Positions 8,023 to 16,761 of a stretch of 64,000 nucleotides of DNA are shown in pieces (position 1 is the stretch's first letter; every line of letters starts with the position of its first letter). The DNA is from Oscillospiraceae bacterium (GTDB lineage Bacteria; Bacillota; Clostridia; Oscillospirales; Ruminococcaceae): NCBI GenBank assembly GCA_022835495.1, contig BQOK01000001.1, positions 2,170,001-2,234,000 of the forward strand, written 5' to 3'. The translations under genes were made by a program, and so were the position numbers. The notes below the pieces were generated by a model. It was not told the origin of the DNA and did not search any database. It worked only from the letters and a program-made list of their open reading frames with translations.

Positions 8023-8076
8023 GGCAGCACAAGGGCGGCGCCGGAGCCCTTTGCCCCAGCGCCGCCCTGTGCTGCC
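8023..8076. repeat. Long GC-rich inverted repeat without U-tract
   Basis: GGCAGCAC(A)AGGGCGGCGC and its complement GCGCCGCCCTGTGCTGCC pair over 18 bp with a single bulged A, loop 17 bases. It lies between the esterase stop and the U32 start. Neither strand has a T-run after it, so it is not a standard terminator; it may block decay or partly terminate. Confidence 0.6.
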
Positions 8077-8088
8077 TTCCGGCGATTC

Positions 8089-8874
8089 TCAGCCGCCCAG
8101 CGGCCATTTTTTTATGGTTTTGCCCAGCGCCTCATCCCAGAATCCCCACTCGTGCCCGCCCGGCAGGCGCTCGAACCGGCAGGGCAGCCCCCGAAGGCGG
8201 GCCGCTGCGGCAAAGCGCTCGTTCGAGGCAAGCAATGCGTCCGCTGCGCCGCAGTAAAGCTGCAGCGCCGGGCAGTCCTGCGGCGGTATGGCGTTCAGCA
8301 GCGCCGTCAGATCGTTTTCCGTGCCGCAGACCTGTTCCCTTGAGCCAAAGATCGCCCCAAAATTCGGCGGCACATGGCAGTGGGGGATCAGCCCCGGCAC
8401 CTCCCGGATCAGCTCCATGGTATCGGCCACGTCCACCACCCCCGAAAAGCTTGCGGCCGCGGCGTAGCGCTCCGGCCGGCGCAGCGCCAGCTTTAGTGCG
8501 CCGTACCCGCCCATCGACAGGCCTGCCGCAAAGGTGCGTTCCCGCCTGTTGGACACAGCAAAATTCGTTTCTATGAACTGTGGCAGCTCCTGGGAAAGGT
8601 AGGTCCAGTACGCATCGCCGGAACAGGTGTCGGTATAAAAGCCCTTGCCTCCGTCCGGCATCACCGCCACCGCCTGTTTGTTCTCCAGGTACCGTTCCAG
8701 GCGCGACAAGCGCATCCAGTCGCCGCCGTCGCCCGTGTAGCCGTGCAGCAGATAAAGCACCGCATAGCCTTCGGGGGGCGGCGCCTGCCCCGGTTCCAGG
8801 TCCGGCAGCAGCAGGCGCACGTTCGTTTTTATGCCCAGGCTCCATGAGTTGACCGACGCGCACAGGTATGTCAT
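8089..8874 (-). CDS. Esterase D/feruloyl-esterase-like alpha/beta hydrolase
   Basis: A 261-residue serine esterase of the EstA/S-formylglutathione-hydrolase-like group. YLLHGYTGDGGDW is the oxyanion region, GLSMGGYGA carries the nucleophilic serine (about residue 119), and PGGHEWGFW near the C-terminus carries the catalytic histidine. There is no signal peptide, so it acts in the cytoplasm. It begins 67 bases after the sugar-binding protein gene, in the same direction and with AAGGA before the ATG, so it likely belongs to the sugar transporter operon and may deacylate the imported sugar. Substrate is inference; short acyl esters are the usual targets. Confidence 0.85.
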   Translation of the reverse strand: MTYLCASVNSWSLGIKTNVRLLLPDLEPGQAPPPEGYAVLYLLHGYTGDGGDWMRLSRLERYLENKQAVAVMPDGGKGFYTDTCSGDAYWTYLSQELPQFIETNFAVSNRRERTFAAGLSMGGYGALKLALRRPERYAAAASFSGVVDVADTMELIREVPGLIPHCHVPPNFGAIFGSREQVCGTENDLTALLNAIPPQDCPALQLYCGAADALLASNERFAAAARLRGLPCRFERLPGGHEWGFWDEALGKTIKKWPLGG

Positions 8875-8941
8875 ATTGTTCCTTCTTCCGCTCTGCCGCT
8901 TTTCTGCCCCTGCGCTGTGCTGCCGGGCAGGCCGCTGCGTT

Positions 8942-9940
8942 TTATTCCATAAAGTCCTTTACGTTCTCGTGGGTCGCAAGGCCGATCTCGATGTTGGTAA
9001 TGGGCTCCACAGCTTCGCCCGCCAGGACCTTCTCCACGGCGGCCAGCGATTCGCTCACCACATTGGCCGGCGGAACCACAATGATCGCCTTATAATAGGG
9101 GTCGTCGTTTTCCAGGGCGGTAAAGGGTTCCTCGCCAAACCCGCCGCAGGAAAGCACCGCGCACTTCTCCGCCTTCGCCTCCTGCAGCGCGGTCACCGCG
9201 CCCCACGCATGGTTGTCCACAACACCGTACACAATGTCGATGCCCTTGGCGATGTTGTTGTTGATCACATTGGCCGAAAGCTCGCGGTTTGCATTGGTGC
9301 ACTGCCGGGCAATGAGGTTCAGGTTCTCAACGCCCTCCAGCGCTTTCAAAAAGCCCTCGTCGCGCTTTTCCAGGTGCGGGTAGCCCGTGCCGTCCAGCAT
9401 GATCAGGTTGATGGATTCCTTGTCCTTCAGGTTCTCCTGGATGTACTTCAGCGCATACTCGCCCAGCATCTGGCCGCTCTTGGCGTTATCCCAGGAAATG
9501 CAGGTCGAGATCCAGGGGTGGTCGATGGGGGTGTCGATCGCCACCACCGGAATCCCCGCCTCCTGGCACTTGTCAATGGCAGGCAGAATCCCCTCCACAT
9601 CGGCAGCCGACAGCACAATGGCGTCGTACTGTTTGGCAATAAAGTTTTCGATCTGCTGCACCTGTTTTTCGTTTTCCTGGTTGCCGTCCTGGATGTTCAC
9701 CTCATAGCCCTTGGCCGCGCACTGTTTTTCAAACTGGTCTGCAATGTCCGCCAGCCACTCGTCGTTTTTTGTAAACAGGCACACGCCGATGCGCAGCGCC
9801 TGTTTTTCCGGTGTGGACGCCGCCCCGCCGGAAGCGGGCGCAGGCTGCTGCGCCGGAGTGGAAGCGGGCGGCTGCCCGCAGCCCGCCAGCAGGCTGCACG
9901 CAAACGCAGCCACAAGCACCAATGCCAATCTCTTTTTCAT
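8942..9940 (-). CDS. Sugar ABC transporter substrate-binding lipoprotein (RbsB-like)
   Basis: A 332-residue protein whose N-terminus MKKRLALVLVAAFACSLLAGC is a lipoprotein signal ending in the lipobox LLAGC, so it is anchored outside the membrane by a diacylglyceryl cysteine. A Pro/Ala/Ser linker follows, then a periplasmic-binding fold of the ribose/galactose type (LRIGVCLFTKNDEW, DAIVLSAADVEGI, GIPVVAIDTPID). The start at 9940 has GGAGG seven bases upstream. It is the third gene of the operon, after permease and ATPase, the reverse of the usual rbs order. The sugar cannot be named from sequence. Confidence 0.92.
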   Translation of the reverse strand: MKKRLALVLVAAFACSLLAGCGQPPASTPAQQPAPASGGAASTPEKQALRIGVCLFTKNDEWLADIADQFEKQCAAKGYEVNIQDGNQENEKQVQQIENFIAKQYDAIVLSAADVEGILPAIDKCQEAGIPVVAIDTPIDHPWISTCISWDNAKSGQMLGEYALKYIQENLKDKESINLIMLDGTGYPHLEKRDEGFLKALEGVENLNLIARQCTNANRELSANVINNNIAKGIDIVYGVVDNHAWGAVTALQEAKAEKCAVLSCGGFGEEPFTALENDDPYYKAIIVVPPANVVSESLAAVEKVLAGEAVEPITNIEIGLATHENVKDFME

Positions 9941-10014
9941 TGTTTTCCTCCGTTCATTATTGTGTTTCACAGGGCAATCGCCCTGCCGTTCACCTTTTTT
10001 GGGCGCTCCTTCCG

Positions 10015-11496
10015 CTATACGCACAGGGCCATAATGGCCTCCTGCGACGCCTCTGCGCGCGAGAGCTGGCCCACCTTGCGCCCCTCATACATCACTACCA
10101 CATTGTCGCACATGCCCAAAAGCTCCGGCATCTCGCTGCTGATCATCAAAATGGATTTGCCCTGCGCCACCAGCTCGCCCATCAGGCGGTAGATCTCGCT
10201 CTTGGCCCCCACGTCGATGCCGCGGGTGGGCTCGTCCATAATAAGGATATCGCTGTCGGCCATAAGCCACTTGGCAATTACTACCTTCTGTTGGTTGCCG
10301 CCGCTCAGGTACTGCACCTCGGTGGTGGGCCCCGGTGTTGCAATCGAAAGCGCTTTGATGTATTTTTGGGCATACTGCCGTTCCAGCCGCTGGTTCAGCA
10401 AAAAGCCCCGCATCACCTTTTTCAGGCTGCTCATACAGATGTTTTCGCTCACCGTGTCAATCTGCACCAGGCCCTGCCGTTTGCGGTCTTCGGGGATCAG
10501 CCCCAGCCCGCCGCGGATGGCCCGCCGGAACCTTTTGTACCGTACCGGCCTGCCCTCGCGCAGCACCTCGCCCCCCGAAAGGCGCGTAAGCCCCACCATC
10601 GCCAGCATCACCTCGGTGCGCCCCGCTCCCACCAAGCCCGAAAAGCCCAATATCTCACCCCGGTGCAGCGTAAAGGAAATATCCTCAAAAACGCCTTTTT
10701 GGCACAGCCCCCGCGCTTCCAGCACCGGCGGCCCAAGCGCCACCTGCGCTTTGGGATACTCGTTTTCCAGCGTGCGGCCCACCATCAAACGAATGAGCTC
10801 CTCCCGGGTACAGCCTGCTGTGGGCAGCGTTTTTACAAACCTTCCATCCCGCAGCACGGTGATCTCGCTGGCCAGATCAAAAATTTCTTCCATGCGGTGA
10901 GAAATATAAATAATGGTCACGCCCCGCTCCACCAGGCGCCGCATTACCGCAAACATCATTTTCAGCTCTTTGTCCGTCAGGGTGGCCGAGGGCTCGTCCA
11001 TAATCAGCAGCTTGCAGTCGTGGTTTACCGCTTTACAAATTTCCACCGCCTGCTTTTGCGCCACCGACAGGGTATCCACCAGGCGGGTCTCTTTCAGGTT
11101 CATGCCAAGCTCCGCCAGCATGGCCGCCGCCTTCCGGTTCATTGCCCCCCAGTCCACCAGCGGCCCTTTGTAGAGCAGGTTTCCCAAAAAGATGTTCTCG
11201 GTGATCGACAGGGTTTCGCACAGCTTCAGCTCCTGATGCACCACGCTGATTCCATGCGCCTGGGCGTCGGCCGGGCTGCGCAGGGTAAGCCTTTTCCCGT
11301 CCAGCAGCACCTCGCCCTGGTAGTCGCGGTAAATACCGGCCAGTATTTTGATCAGGGTGGACTTTCCGGCCCCGTTTTCGCCCACGAGCGCATGGATCGT
11401 GCCGCGGTTCACTTCAAAGGATACCTCATCCAGCGCCTTCACGCCCGGGAACGTTTTGGTCACGCCCCGCACGCTCAAAATCGCGTTTTCGCTCAT
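10015..11496 (-). CDS. Sugar ABC transporter ATP-binding protein (RbsA/MglA type)
   Basis: A 493-residue protein with two fused nucleotide-binding domains, the layout of monosaccharide importers. The first domain has intact Walker A (GENGAGKST) and the signature region VAQKQAVEICKAV. The second has a degenerate P-loop (GLVGAGRTE) but an intact LSGGNQQKVVIAKWL signature and Walker B (ILIMDEPTRGIDVG). This one-active, one-degenerate arrangement is normal for RbsA. It couples ATP hydrolysis to the RbsC-like permease encoded 14 bases upstream, and is followed by the binding protein. Confidence 0.95.
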   Translation of the reverse strand: MSENAILSVRGVTKTFPGVKALDEVSFEVNRGTIHALVGENGAGKSTLIKILAGIYRDYQGEVLLDGKRLTLRSPADAQAHGISVVHQELKLCETLSITENIFLGNLLYKGPLVDWGAMNRKAAAMLAELGMNLKETRLVDTLSVAQKQAVEICKAVNHDCKLLIMDEPSATLTDKELKMMFAVMRRLVERGVTIIYISHRMEEIFDLASEITVLRDGRFVKTLPTAGCTREELIRLMVGRTLENEYPKAQVALGPPVLEARGLCQKGVFEDISFTLHRGEILGFSGLVGAGRTEVMLAMVGLTRLSGGEVLREGRPVRYKRFRRAIRGGLGLIPEDRKRQGLVQIDTVSENICMSSLKKVMRGFLLNQRLERQYAQKYIKALSIATPGPTTEVQYLSGGNQQKVVIAKWLMADSDILIMDEPTRGIDVGAKSEIYRLMGELVAQGKSILMISSEMPELLGMCDNVVVMYEGRKVGQLSRAEASQEAIMALCV

Positions 11497-11510
11497 TGTT
11501 CCGCCCTCCG

Positions 11511-12494
11511 TCAGTTGCGCTTTTTATTGCGCAGCACGTCCGCGGTGATGGCCACGATCAGCACCCCGCCCTTGATGGCGTTCTGATAGAAAGGGTCCAC
11601 GTCCAGCATGGTCATGCCATTAAAGAACATGATCAGGAAAATGGTCCCGAACAGCACCCCAACGATCTTGCCCTTGCCCCCGGTGGTGGACAGCCCGCCG
11701 ATCACGCAGGCGATCAGCGTATCGAATTCATACTGGTTGCCGTTGGTGATCGAAACCGAGTCCAGCCGCGACATAAGCAGCACCCCCGCCACCGCCGCCA
11801 GCGCGCCGCCCACCACGTATGTGGCGCACAAATATTTTTTGGTGGGGATTCCCGCAAAATAGGCCGCCTCGCTGCCGCCGCCAATGGCGAACACATTGCG
11901 CCCGAACCGCGTTTTTACCGAAACAAACTGCATCAGCGCGTAGAGCGCCAGCATAATAAGCACGCAGATGGGCAGCGGCCCAAGGTAACCCCGCCCCAAA
12001 AAGGCAATGGATTCCGGCAGCCGTGCAATGGGCGTTGCATTGGTAATGATTTTTGCGAAGCTCTGGCAGATCATCTGCATGCCCAGCGTGGCAATGAAGG
12101 CCGGCAGCCCGATATAAGCCACCAGAACACCGTTGCACAGGCCCACGCAGCACCCCACCAGCAGCGCGCACAGAATTGCCACCCACGGGTTCACGCCCAC
12201 AAACTTCATCAAATATGCGCCCACCACGCTGCTGAAGCACACGCACTGCCCCAGCGACAGATCCAGGTTTCCGCTGATCACAATGAGCGCCTGCCCAATG
12301 GCCGCGATCGACAGCGCCGCGCATTGCAGCAAAATATTGGTCAGGTTCTGCGCGGTCAGAAAATAGGGCGACGCCACCGTGAACACCGCCCCCATTACCA
12401 AAATGGCAATGATGGAGGAGTAATCCTTGGTAAGGCCCAGCAGCTTTGTTCGCATCTCGGTGTTCTGCCGGGGCGCGGCTTCGGTTTTTTGCAT
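11511..12494 (-). CDS. Sugar ABC transporter permease (RbsC type)
   Basis: A 327-residue polytopic membrane protein of the BPD_transp_2 family with about ten hydrophobic segments. Diagnostic stretches are ISGNLDLSLGQ, YIGLPAFIATLGMQMI and DTLIACVIGGLSTTGGKG. It forms the transmembrane path of the sugar importer. The start at 12494 (MQKTEAAPRQ) is chosen because AAGGATG precedes it; a frame extension upstream has no ribosome site. It is the first gene of the operon and is divergent from the AraC-type regulator, which is the likely controller. Confidence 0.93.
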   Translation of the reverse strand: MQKTEAAPRQNTEMRTKLLGLTKDYSSIIAILVMGAVFTVASPYFLTAQNLTNILLQCAALSIAAIGQALIVISGNLDLSLGQCVCFSSVVGAYLMKFVGVNPWVAILCALLVGCCVGLCNGVLVAYIGLPAFIATLGMQMICQSFAKIITNATPIARLPESIAFLGRGYLGPLPICVLIMLALYALMQFVSVKTRFGRNVFAIGGGSEAAYFAGIPTKKYLCATYVVGGALAAVAGVLLMSRLDSVSITNGNQYEFDTLIACVIGGLSTTGGKGKIVGVLFGTIFLIMFFNGMTMLDVDPFYQNAIKGGVLIVAITADVLRNKKRN

Positions 12495-12693
12495 GGTCAG
12501 ATCATCCTTTCGTCGCTTTTTGCACGGGTTTTCAGCTATAAAATTGTTCGTTCCCAAAAAAGGCAAAACAAAGCAATCTGCGCAATACACACAAATTTAA
12601 CTACATAAATCGTATATGTTTTATGCCTTCTGTTTGTATGAATCCAATTTATCACAAACCTTTCCTGCATTCTATATAATTTTGTGCGGCCAA

Positions 12694-12721
12694 TTTACAA
12701 AATTGTTCAGCATGCTATAAT
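12694..12721 (+). promoter_or_regulatory. Promoter of the AraC-type regulator gene
   Basis: TTTACA (12694-12699) and perfect TATAAT (12716-12721) with 16-base spacing. The -10 ends 36 bases before the chosen start codon. Confidence 0.7.
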
Positions 12722-12757
12722 GGAAGCAGATCCTGGATGAAAGAGAGGCTGCGGCAT

Positions 12758-13699
12758 ATGGAAGAAAAGCGCTTTTTGGCACAGACCCTTTCCCACCCCC
12801 TGCACATTGAACGGGTTGTAAGCGCCTTTTACAGCGATCTCACGCGGGACTTCGTTTCCTGCGGCGAAACCCACGATTTCTGGGAGTTTGTTTATGTGGA
12901 CCGCGGCCACCTGCATGTGGAAACCAGCCGGCGCACCTATCCGCTGGCCCAGGGGCAGATCACCTTTCACCCGCCCATGGAATATCACCGGCACATCGCA
13001 AGCCCGGAATACGCAACCTCCCTGTGTATCGTTTCGTTCCATTGCAGTTCCTCCGTTCTGGCGCCGCTGGCACACCGCACCCTCACGCTGGACGATGTGC
13101 GCCGCCGTGCCTTGTCCCAGGCGCTCAAGTATGCCACCGACCTTTTTTCCTCGGTGGTGGACGCGCACGACCTGCTGTACCTGGTAAAAAAGGCCGATGT
13201 GAACGGCATCCAGGAGCAGCTTTTCACAAACGCCCTGGAAAGCTTTCTTTTGCTCTGCGCGCTGGAGGCGGGCGGCCGGCCTTTGAGCCAGCAGCCCGCC
13301 AGCGCCACGGCCCGCAGCCGCACGGAACAACTCGGCCAGCGCGCGGTGGACTATCTGGCCGCTCATTTGATGGACCCCCTCTCCATCCCCGAGCTGTGCA
13401 CCGCGCTTGGCTGCTCCAAAACAACCCTCTCCACCACCTTCCGCGCCTACACGGGCAGTTCTGTGGTACCCTATTTTAACCGCCTGAAAATCGAGGCTGC
13501 AAAGCATATGATCCGTTTCGACGATCTGTCTTTCACGCAGATCGCTGTGCGGCTTAATTTCTGTAACCTGAACTATTTTTCCACCGCCTTTAAGCGCTGC
13601 ACCGGCATGTACCCGCGCGAGTACGCCAAAAGCCTGAAGGTGCACAACGGCGTTTATCTGGTAAACCCCGAGCACGATGCGCTTGTGCGCCACGATTGA
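12758..13699 (+). CDS. AraC-family transcriptional regulator
   Basis: A 313-residue regulator with an N-terminal cupin-like sensing domain (HDFWEFVYVDRGHLHVE, ITFHPPMEYHRH) and a C-terminal pair of helix-turn-helix motifs (LSIPELCTALGCSKTTLS, then LSFTQIAVRLNFCNLNYFS...YPREYAK). It likely binds a sugar and activates the divergent ABC transporter operon. Two starts are possible: ATG at 12737 with poor spacing, and ATG at 12758 with GAGAGG nine bases upstream, which is preferred. The shared upstream region is AT-rich and would hold its binding sites, though no clear direct repeat was seen. Confidence 0.9.
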   Translation: MEEKRFLAQTLSHPLHIERVVSAFYSDLTRDFVSCGETHDFWEFVYVDRGHLHVETSRRTYPLAQGQITFHPPMEYHRHIASPEYATSLCIVSFHCSSSVLAPLAHRTLTLDDVRRRALSQALKYATDLFSSVVDAHDLLYLVKKADVNGIQEQLFTNALESFLLLCALEAGGRPLSQQPASATARSRTEQLGQRAVDYLAAHLMDPLSIPELCTALGCSKTTLSTTFRAYTGSSVVPYFNRLKIEAAKHMIRFDDLSFTQIAVRLNFCNLNYFSTAFKRCTGMYPREYAKSLKVHNGVYLVNPEHDALVRHD

Positions 13700-13709
13700 C
13701 CCCCGCAGC

Positions 13710-13761
13710 AAAAAAACCGCGCGGCCTTCAACCATAACGCTTGAAGGCCGCGCGGTTTTTT
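13710..13761. terminator. Bidirectional terminator, AraC gene/mltG
   Basis: A 20-bp perfect stem (AAAAAACCGCGCGGCCTTCA and complement) with an 11-base loop, A-run on the left and T-run on the right, between convergent genes. Confidence 0.92.
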
Positions 13762-13770
13762 ATTCGAAGC

Positions 13771-14907
13771 TCATTTCACCGAAAACGCCGTGTTCACGTT
13801 GTTCTGGTGTTCGTTCACTGTTTTTGCGTAGTAGTATTTTCCGTTTTTATCGGTCACAAAGAAGTAATACTTTTCCTCCAGGTATTCCTGATCCGGGTAC
13901 AGCGCCGCCTGAAGGGCGTCGCTGCCCGGGTTCGACACCGGGCCTGCCGGCAGCCCCGCGCGCTCGTAGGTGTTGTAGGCGTTGTAGATGTTTTGGGGAA
14001 TGTTGTCCCACCCGCCGTAATAGGGGGCGATCCAGTTGTAGATATAGTTATTGTCGTTCGGGTTCTGCACGTAGCTGCTCACGTTGCTTTCCAGCCGCGG
14101 GAAGGGCGAACCCTCGGCCAGCCGGTTGTGGAACACGGCCGACACGCGGGCGTCCTCGGCATTGCCCGCCTCCTCCTGCACAAAACTCGCCAGGGTGACG
14201 GCCTGCTCCAGCGTAAAGCCCAGGTCGGCGGCGCGCTGGCGCATTTCAGGGGTCATCTTTTTGTCAAATTCCGCGTAGAAGGTGTTCACATAATTGTACA
14301 CCGTATCGTCCTCAAAAAACTCATAGGTGTCCGGGAACAGGTATCCTTCACACTTCATAAACCGGTCCGGATCCTCCGGGATGGCGTTCCAGAAATCGTA
14401 CTGGCTGAAATCCCCGTTGTTGGCGACCTCTAAAAACTCATCCCTTGTGCACAGGCCGTTCTCTTCCATCAGCTCGGCAAACCGAATGGCGGTGATGCCC
14501 TCCGGGAAAGTGACCGTCACGGTGGCGCGGCGCACGTACTGGCTCAGGGTTTCAATGATATCGTCGTAGCTCTGGCCCTTTTGCAGCACAAACTCGCCAT
14601 ACTGCAAATTGCCTGCGGCCCCCTTGTAGCGCAGGTAATACCGGAACACCGTGGGCTGCTTAATGACCCCCGCCTCGGCCAGGGTCTCGGCAATGGAGGT
14701 GGGCCCTTCTCCCTGCGCAATGCTCACCGTTACCTCTTCGCCCGGCTCGTCGCTCCCGGTGATCTCGTTGATGATCGAAACGCCCCATACCCCCAGCCCG
14801 ATCAGCAGCGCCACAAAAAGCGCCACCAGGATCAAACAGCCGTTTGGCCCCTTGCGCCGCTTGCGGGGCGCTTCGTCCTCATACTCCTGATAGCGATATT
14901 TAGCCAT
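13771..14907 (-). CDS. mltG: Endolytic murein transglycosylase MltG
   Basis: A 378-residue protein with a basic cytoplasmic tail, one membrane segment (about residues 24-47) and an extracytoplasmic YceG domain. Family motifs are FPEGITAIRFAELM (LysM-like part), EGYLFPDTYEF, ASFVQEEAG with the catalytic glutamate, and YNTYERAGLPAGPVSNPG near the end. It cuts nascent glycan strands and so sets their length during wall synthesis. It is the last gene of the pcrA-to-mltG array, 51 bases after the acetyltransferase gene, and is closed by the bidirectional terminator. Confidence 0.95.
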   Translation of the reverse strand: MAKYRYQEYEDEAPRKRRKGPNGCLILVALFVALLIGLGVWGVSIINEITGSDEPGEEVTVSIAQGEGPTSIAETLAEAGVIKQPTVFRYYLRYKGAAGNLQYGEFVLQKGQSYDDIIETLSQYVRRATVTVTFPEGITAIRFAELMEENGLCTRDEFLEVANNGDFSQYDFWNAIPEDPDRFMKCEGYLFPDTYEFFEDDTVYNYVNTFYAEFDKKMTPEMRQRAADLGFTLEQAVTLASFVQEEAGNAEDARVSAVFHNRLAEGSPFPRLESNVSSYVQNPNDNNYIYNWIAPYYGGWDNIPQNIYNAYNTYERAGLPAGPVSNPGSDALQAALYPDQEYLEEKYYFFVTDKNGKYYYAKTVNEHQNNVNTAFSVK

Positions 14908-14958
14908 ATTATGTTCCCTTCCTGCTTTTTTGCATTTCTGCGGTCCTGTTTTTCTATT

Positions 14959-15789
14959 TTATTGATCTCCGTCCAGCATCAGGCGCATGTAGGCGTCCCG
15001 CACGTCGAACGGCTGCCCCCAAAAATCAATCATTCCGTAATCCTGCGGGGCGCCCTCGCCCAAAAACAGGTTCTGCCCCTGCCCCAGGGTGATCACGGCC
15101 CGCCCGGCCCCGGTTTTTTGCCGCGCGGCCTCCATCAGCTTTTCCGCCGCCCGGTCGCCCTCGGCGAACAATTCCACAAAGCGCAGGGTATCCCCCTGCT
15201 GGAAATAAAAGCCGTAACCCTCGTCTGTTTCCACCGTGGTCACACCGCCGGAATACAGGTCGGTGAGCGCCATGATATACCCGGCCCCGTTCAGCATCAC
15301 ACTTTGGGGGGCCCACCGGCGGCGCAGGGCTTCCCAGCCCTTTGCCGTAACGGAATCAAAATCCGCCTGCGCCCAAAGATTGTTGCGGATGGGCCGTTCC
15401 AGCCGCCGCAGGCCAAAGGCCTTTTCAAAGCCGCGGGCCGCATAAAAGCTGAACAGCGCGGGCCCGGCCGGCACCAGCACCGCAAAGGCGGCGCCCCGCT
15501 GGCGCAGCTGCTGCCGCGCCCAGTCCATCAGGCCGGTCATCAGCCCGTTTCCCCTGGCCTGCCGGGCGGTGCACAGGCCGTAATAATAAACGCCCGGCCG
15601 GCCCTCCAGCGTCACCGGCGCCGCGCACAGCAGCGCCGCGGGCTTTCCCTCCACTTCGGCCAAAAACACATTGCCGGGCCCGGCAAATTTTTCAATCACT
15701 TCGCCCGCAAAGGCGGGCGGGTCGCCGAAGCTGTCGGCGAACAAGGCCGCCAGCGCAGGCTGATCGGCAGGTTGTGCAGCGCGGAACAT
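14959..15789 (-). CDS. GNAT-family N-acetyltransferase, two-domain
   Basis: A 276-residue protein. The N-terminal half is a GNAT domain with the acetyl-CoA motif YYYGLCTARQARGNGLMTGL and ARGFEKAFGLRRLERP. The C-terminal half has no motif I can name, giving a length close to Eis-like two-domain acetyltransferases. The acceptor is unknown. The start at 15789 is selected by GGGGAGGGG six bases upstream; an in-frame ATG nine codons earlier is less well placed. A partial duplicate of the same purine-rich ribosome-site sequence lies just upstream. It follows the DUF2156 gene by 78 bases in the same direction. Confidence 0.85.
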   Translation of the reverse strand: MFRAAQPADQPALAALFADSFGDPPAFAGEVIEKFAGPGNVFLAEVEGKPAALLCAAPVTLEGRPGVYYYGLCTARQARGNGLMTGLMDWARQQLRQRGAAFAVLVPAGPALFSFYAARGFEKAFGLRRLERPIRNNLWAQADFDSVTAKGWEALRRRWAPQSVMLNGAGYIMALTDLYSGGVTTVETDEGYGFYFQQGDTLRFVELFAEGDRAAEKLMEAARQKTGAGRAVITLGQGQNLFLGEGAPQDYGMIDFWGQPFDVRDAYMRLMLDGDQ

Positions 15790-15867
15790 CTCTTTCCCCT
15801 CCCCGGAATTCTGCATGCGCAGGGGGCTTTCCCCTCCCCCTGCCGCCCGCCCTGCGGGCGCGGCCGC

Positions 15868-16761
15868 TCAAGGCTTCAGCGCGGCCAGATACTTGGGTTC
15901 AATAATGGCCGGGTGATACGACAGCTTTGCCGCCCGCAGGCCCTCGTCGCCCACGTCGTCCTCCCGGTTGATCAGCGGAAAACCCGCGCACACATTGCGG
16001 GCCATCTCACGGTTGATGATGTTATAGGCGCCCTCCACATCATACAGTGCCTTTTCCACGTGGGTGTCGAACACCCGGTCGTTGATGGGGCTGCCGAACG
16101 AAAACGCCACAATGCGCCCCCCCGCGGTAACATAGCCGCCCCGCAGGTCCAGGCGGGAAAAATTCTGAAACAGCAGCTCAATGGCCTCGTGTTCGGCCTG
16201 GATGCCGGGGTTGTCTTTGTTCTCATACAGCTGGCTCCAGGCGTCGTTGAAGGTGCGCACGGCGGGCAGGTCCGCCTCGGTCAGGGGGTGGAACTGCCAG
16301 TCCGGGTTCTCCCGCACAAAACGGGAAACATGGTTGCGCTTTTTTTGAAACCGTTTTCCCGGCAGCTCGGCCAGGTCGTTCTGCTCGTAAATATAATCGT
16401 AATCCGCCCGGTCCGCCCGAATGTCAAACCGCCCGGGGTACCACTCTTCCAGCTGGTGCTTTGCCTCCAGCGATACGGAATACAGGGCCATGGGCTTGCC
16501 CTGGCTCCCGGCGTCGCGCACCAGCTCCTCAATGGCCTCCCGCTCGTCGCCCCGGCCCACCGGCCACAGGTAATGGAACGCATCGCCCACATCGCTGCGA
16601 ACGAGCACCCAGTCGCCATAGCGGGCAATGTGGGTGTTATAAGAGCGGCTCCACATAAACTGGGTCACAAAGGCGTAACCACAGCACAAATAGCCGCTGG
16701 AACGCATGATCGGCGCGGCCCAGGCAAAGTCCTGCGCCGTGATGGGATGAAATTCGGTCAT
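15868..16761 (-). CDS. DUF2156 (phosphatidylglycerol lysyltransferase-like) protein
   Basis: A 297-residue soluble protein that matches DUF2156, the double-GNAT-fold domain also found at the C-terminus of MprF. Conserved features are FQKKRNHVSRFVRENPDW and DVEGAYNIINREMARN, with INREDDVGDEGLR and KLSYHPA.IEPKY at the end. Stand-alone members are thought to transfer amino acids or acyl groups from tRNA or CoA to lipids or peptides; the actual reaction is unknown. The start codon overlaps the stop of tmk by four bases (ATGA), so the two are translationally coupled. AAGGAG lies at the right distance. Confidence 0.85.
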   Translation of the reverse strand: MTEFHPITAQDFAWAAPIMRSSGYLCCGYAFVTQFMWSRSYNTHIARYGDWVLVRSDVGDAFHYLWPVGRGDEREAIEELVRDAGSQGKPMALYSVSLEAKHQLEEWYPGRFDIRADRADYDYIYEQNDLAELPGKRFQKKRNHVSRFVRENPDWQFHPLTEADLPAVRTFNDAWSQLYENKDNPGIQAEHEAIELLFQNFSRLDLRGGYVTAGGRIVAFSFGSPINDRVFDTHVEKALYDVEGAYNIINREMARNVCAGFPLINREDDVGDEGLRAAKLSYHPAIIEPKYLAALKP

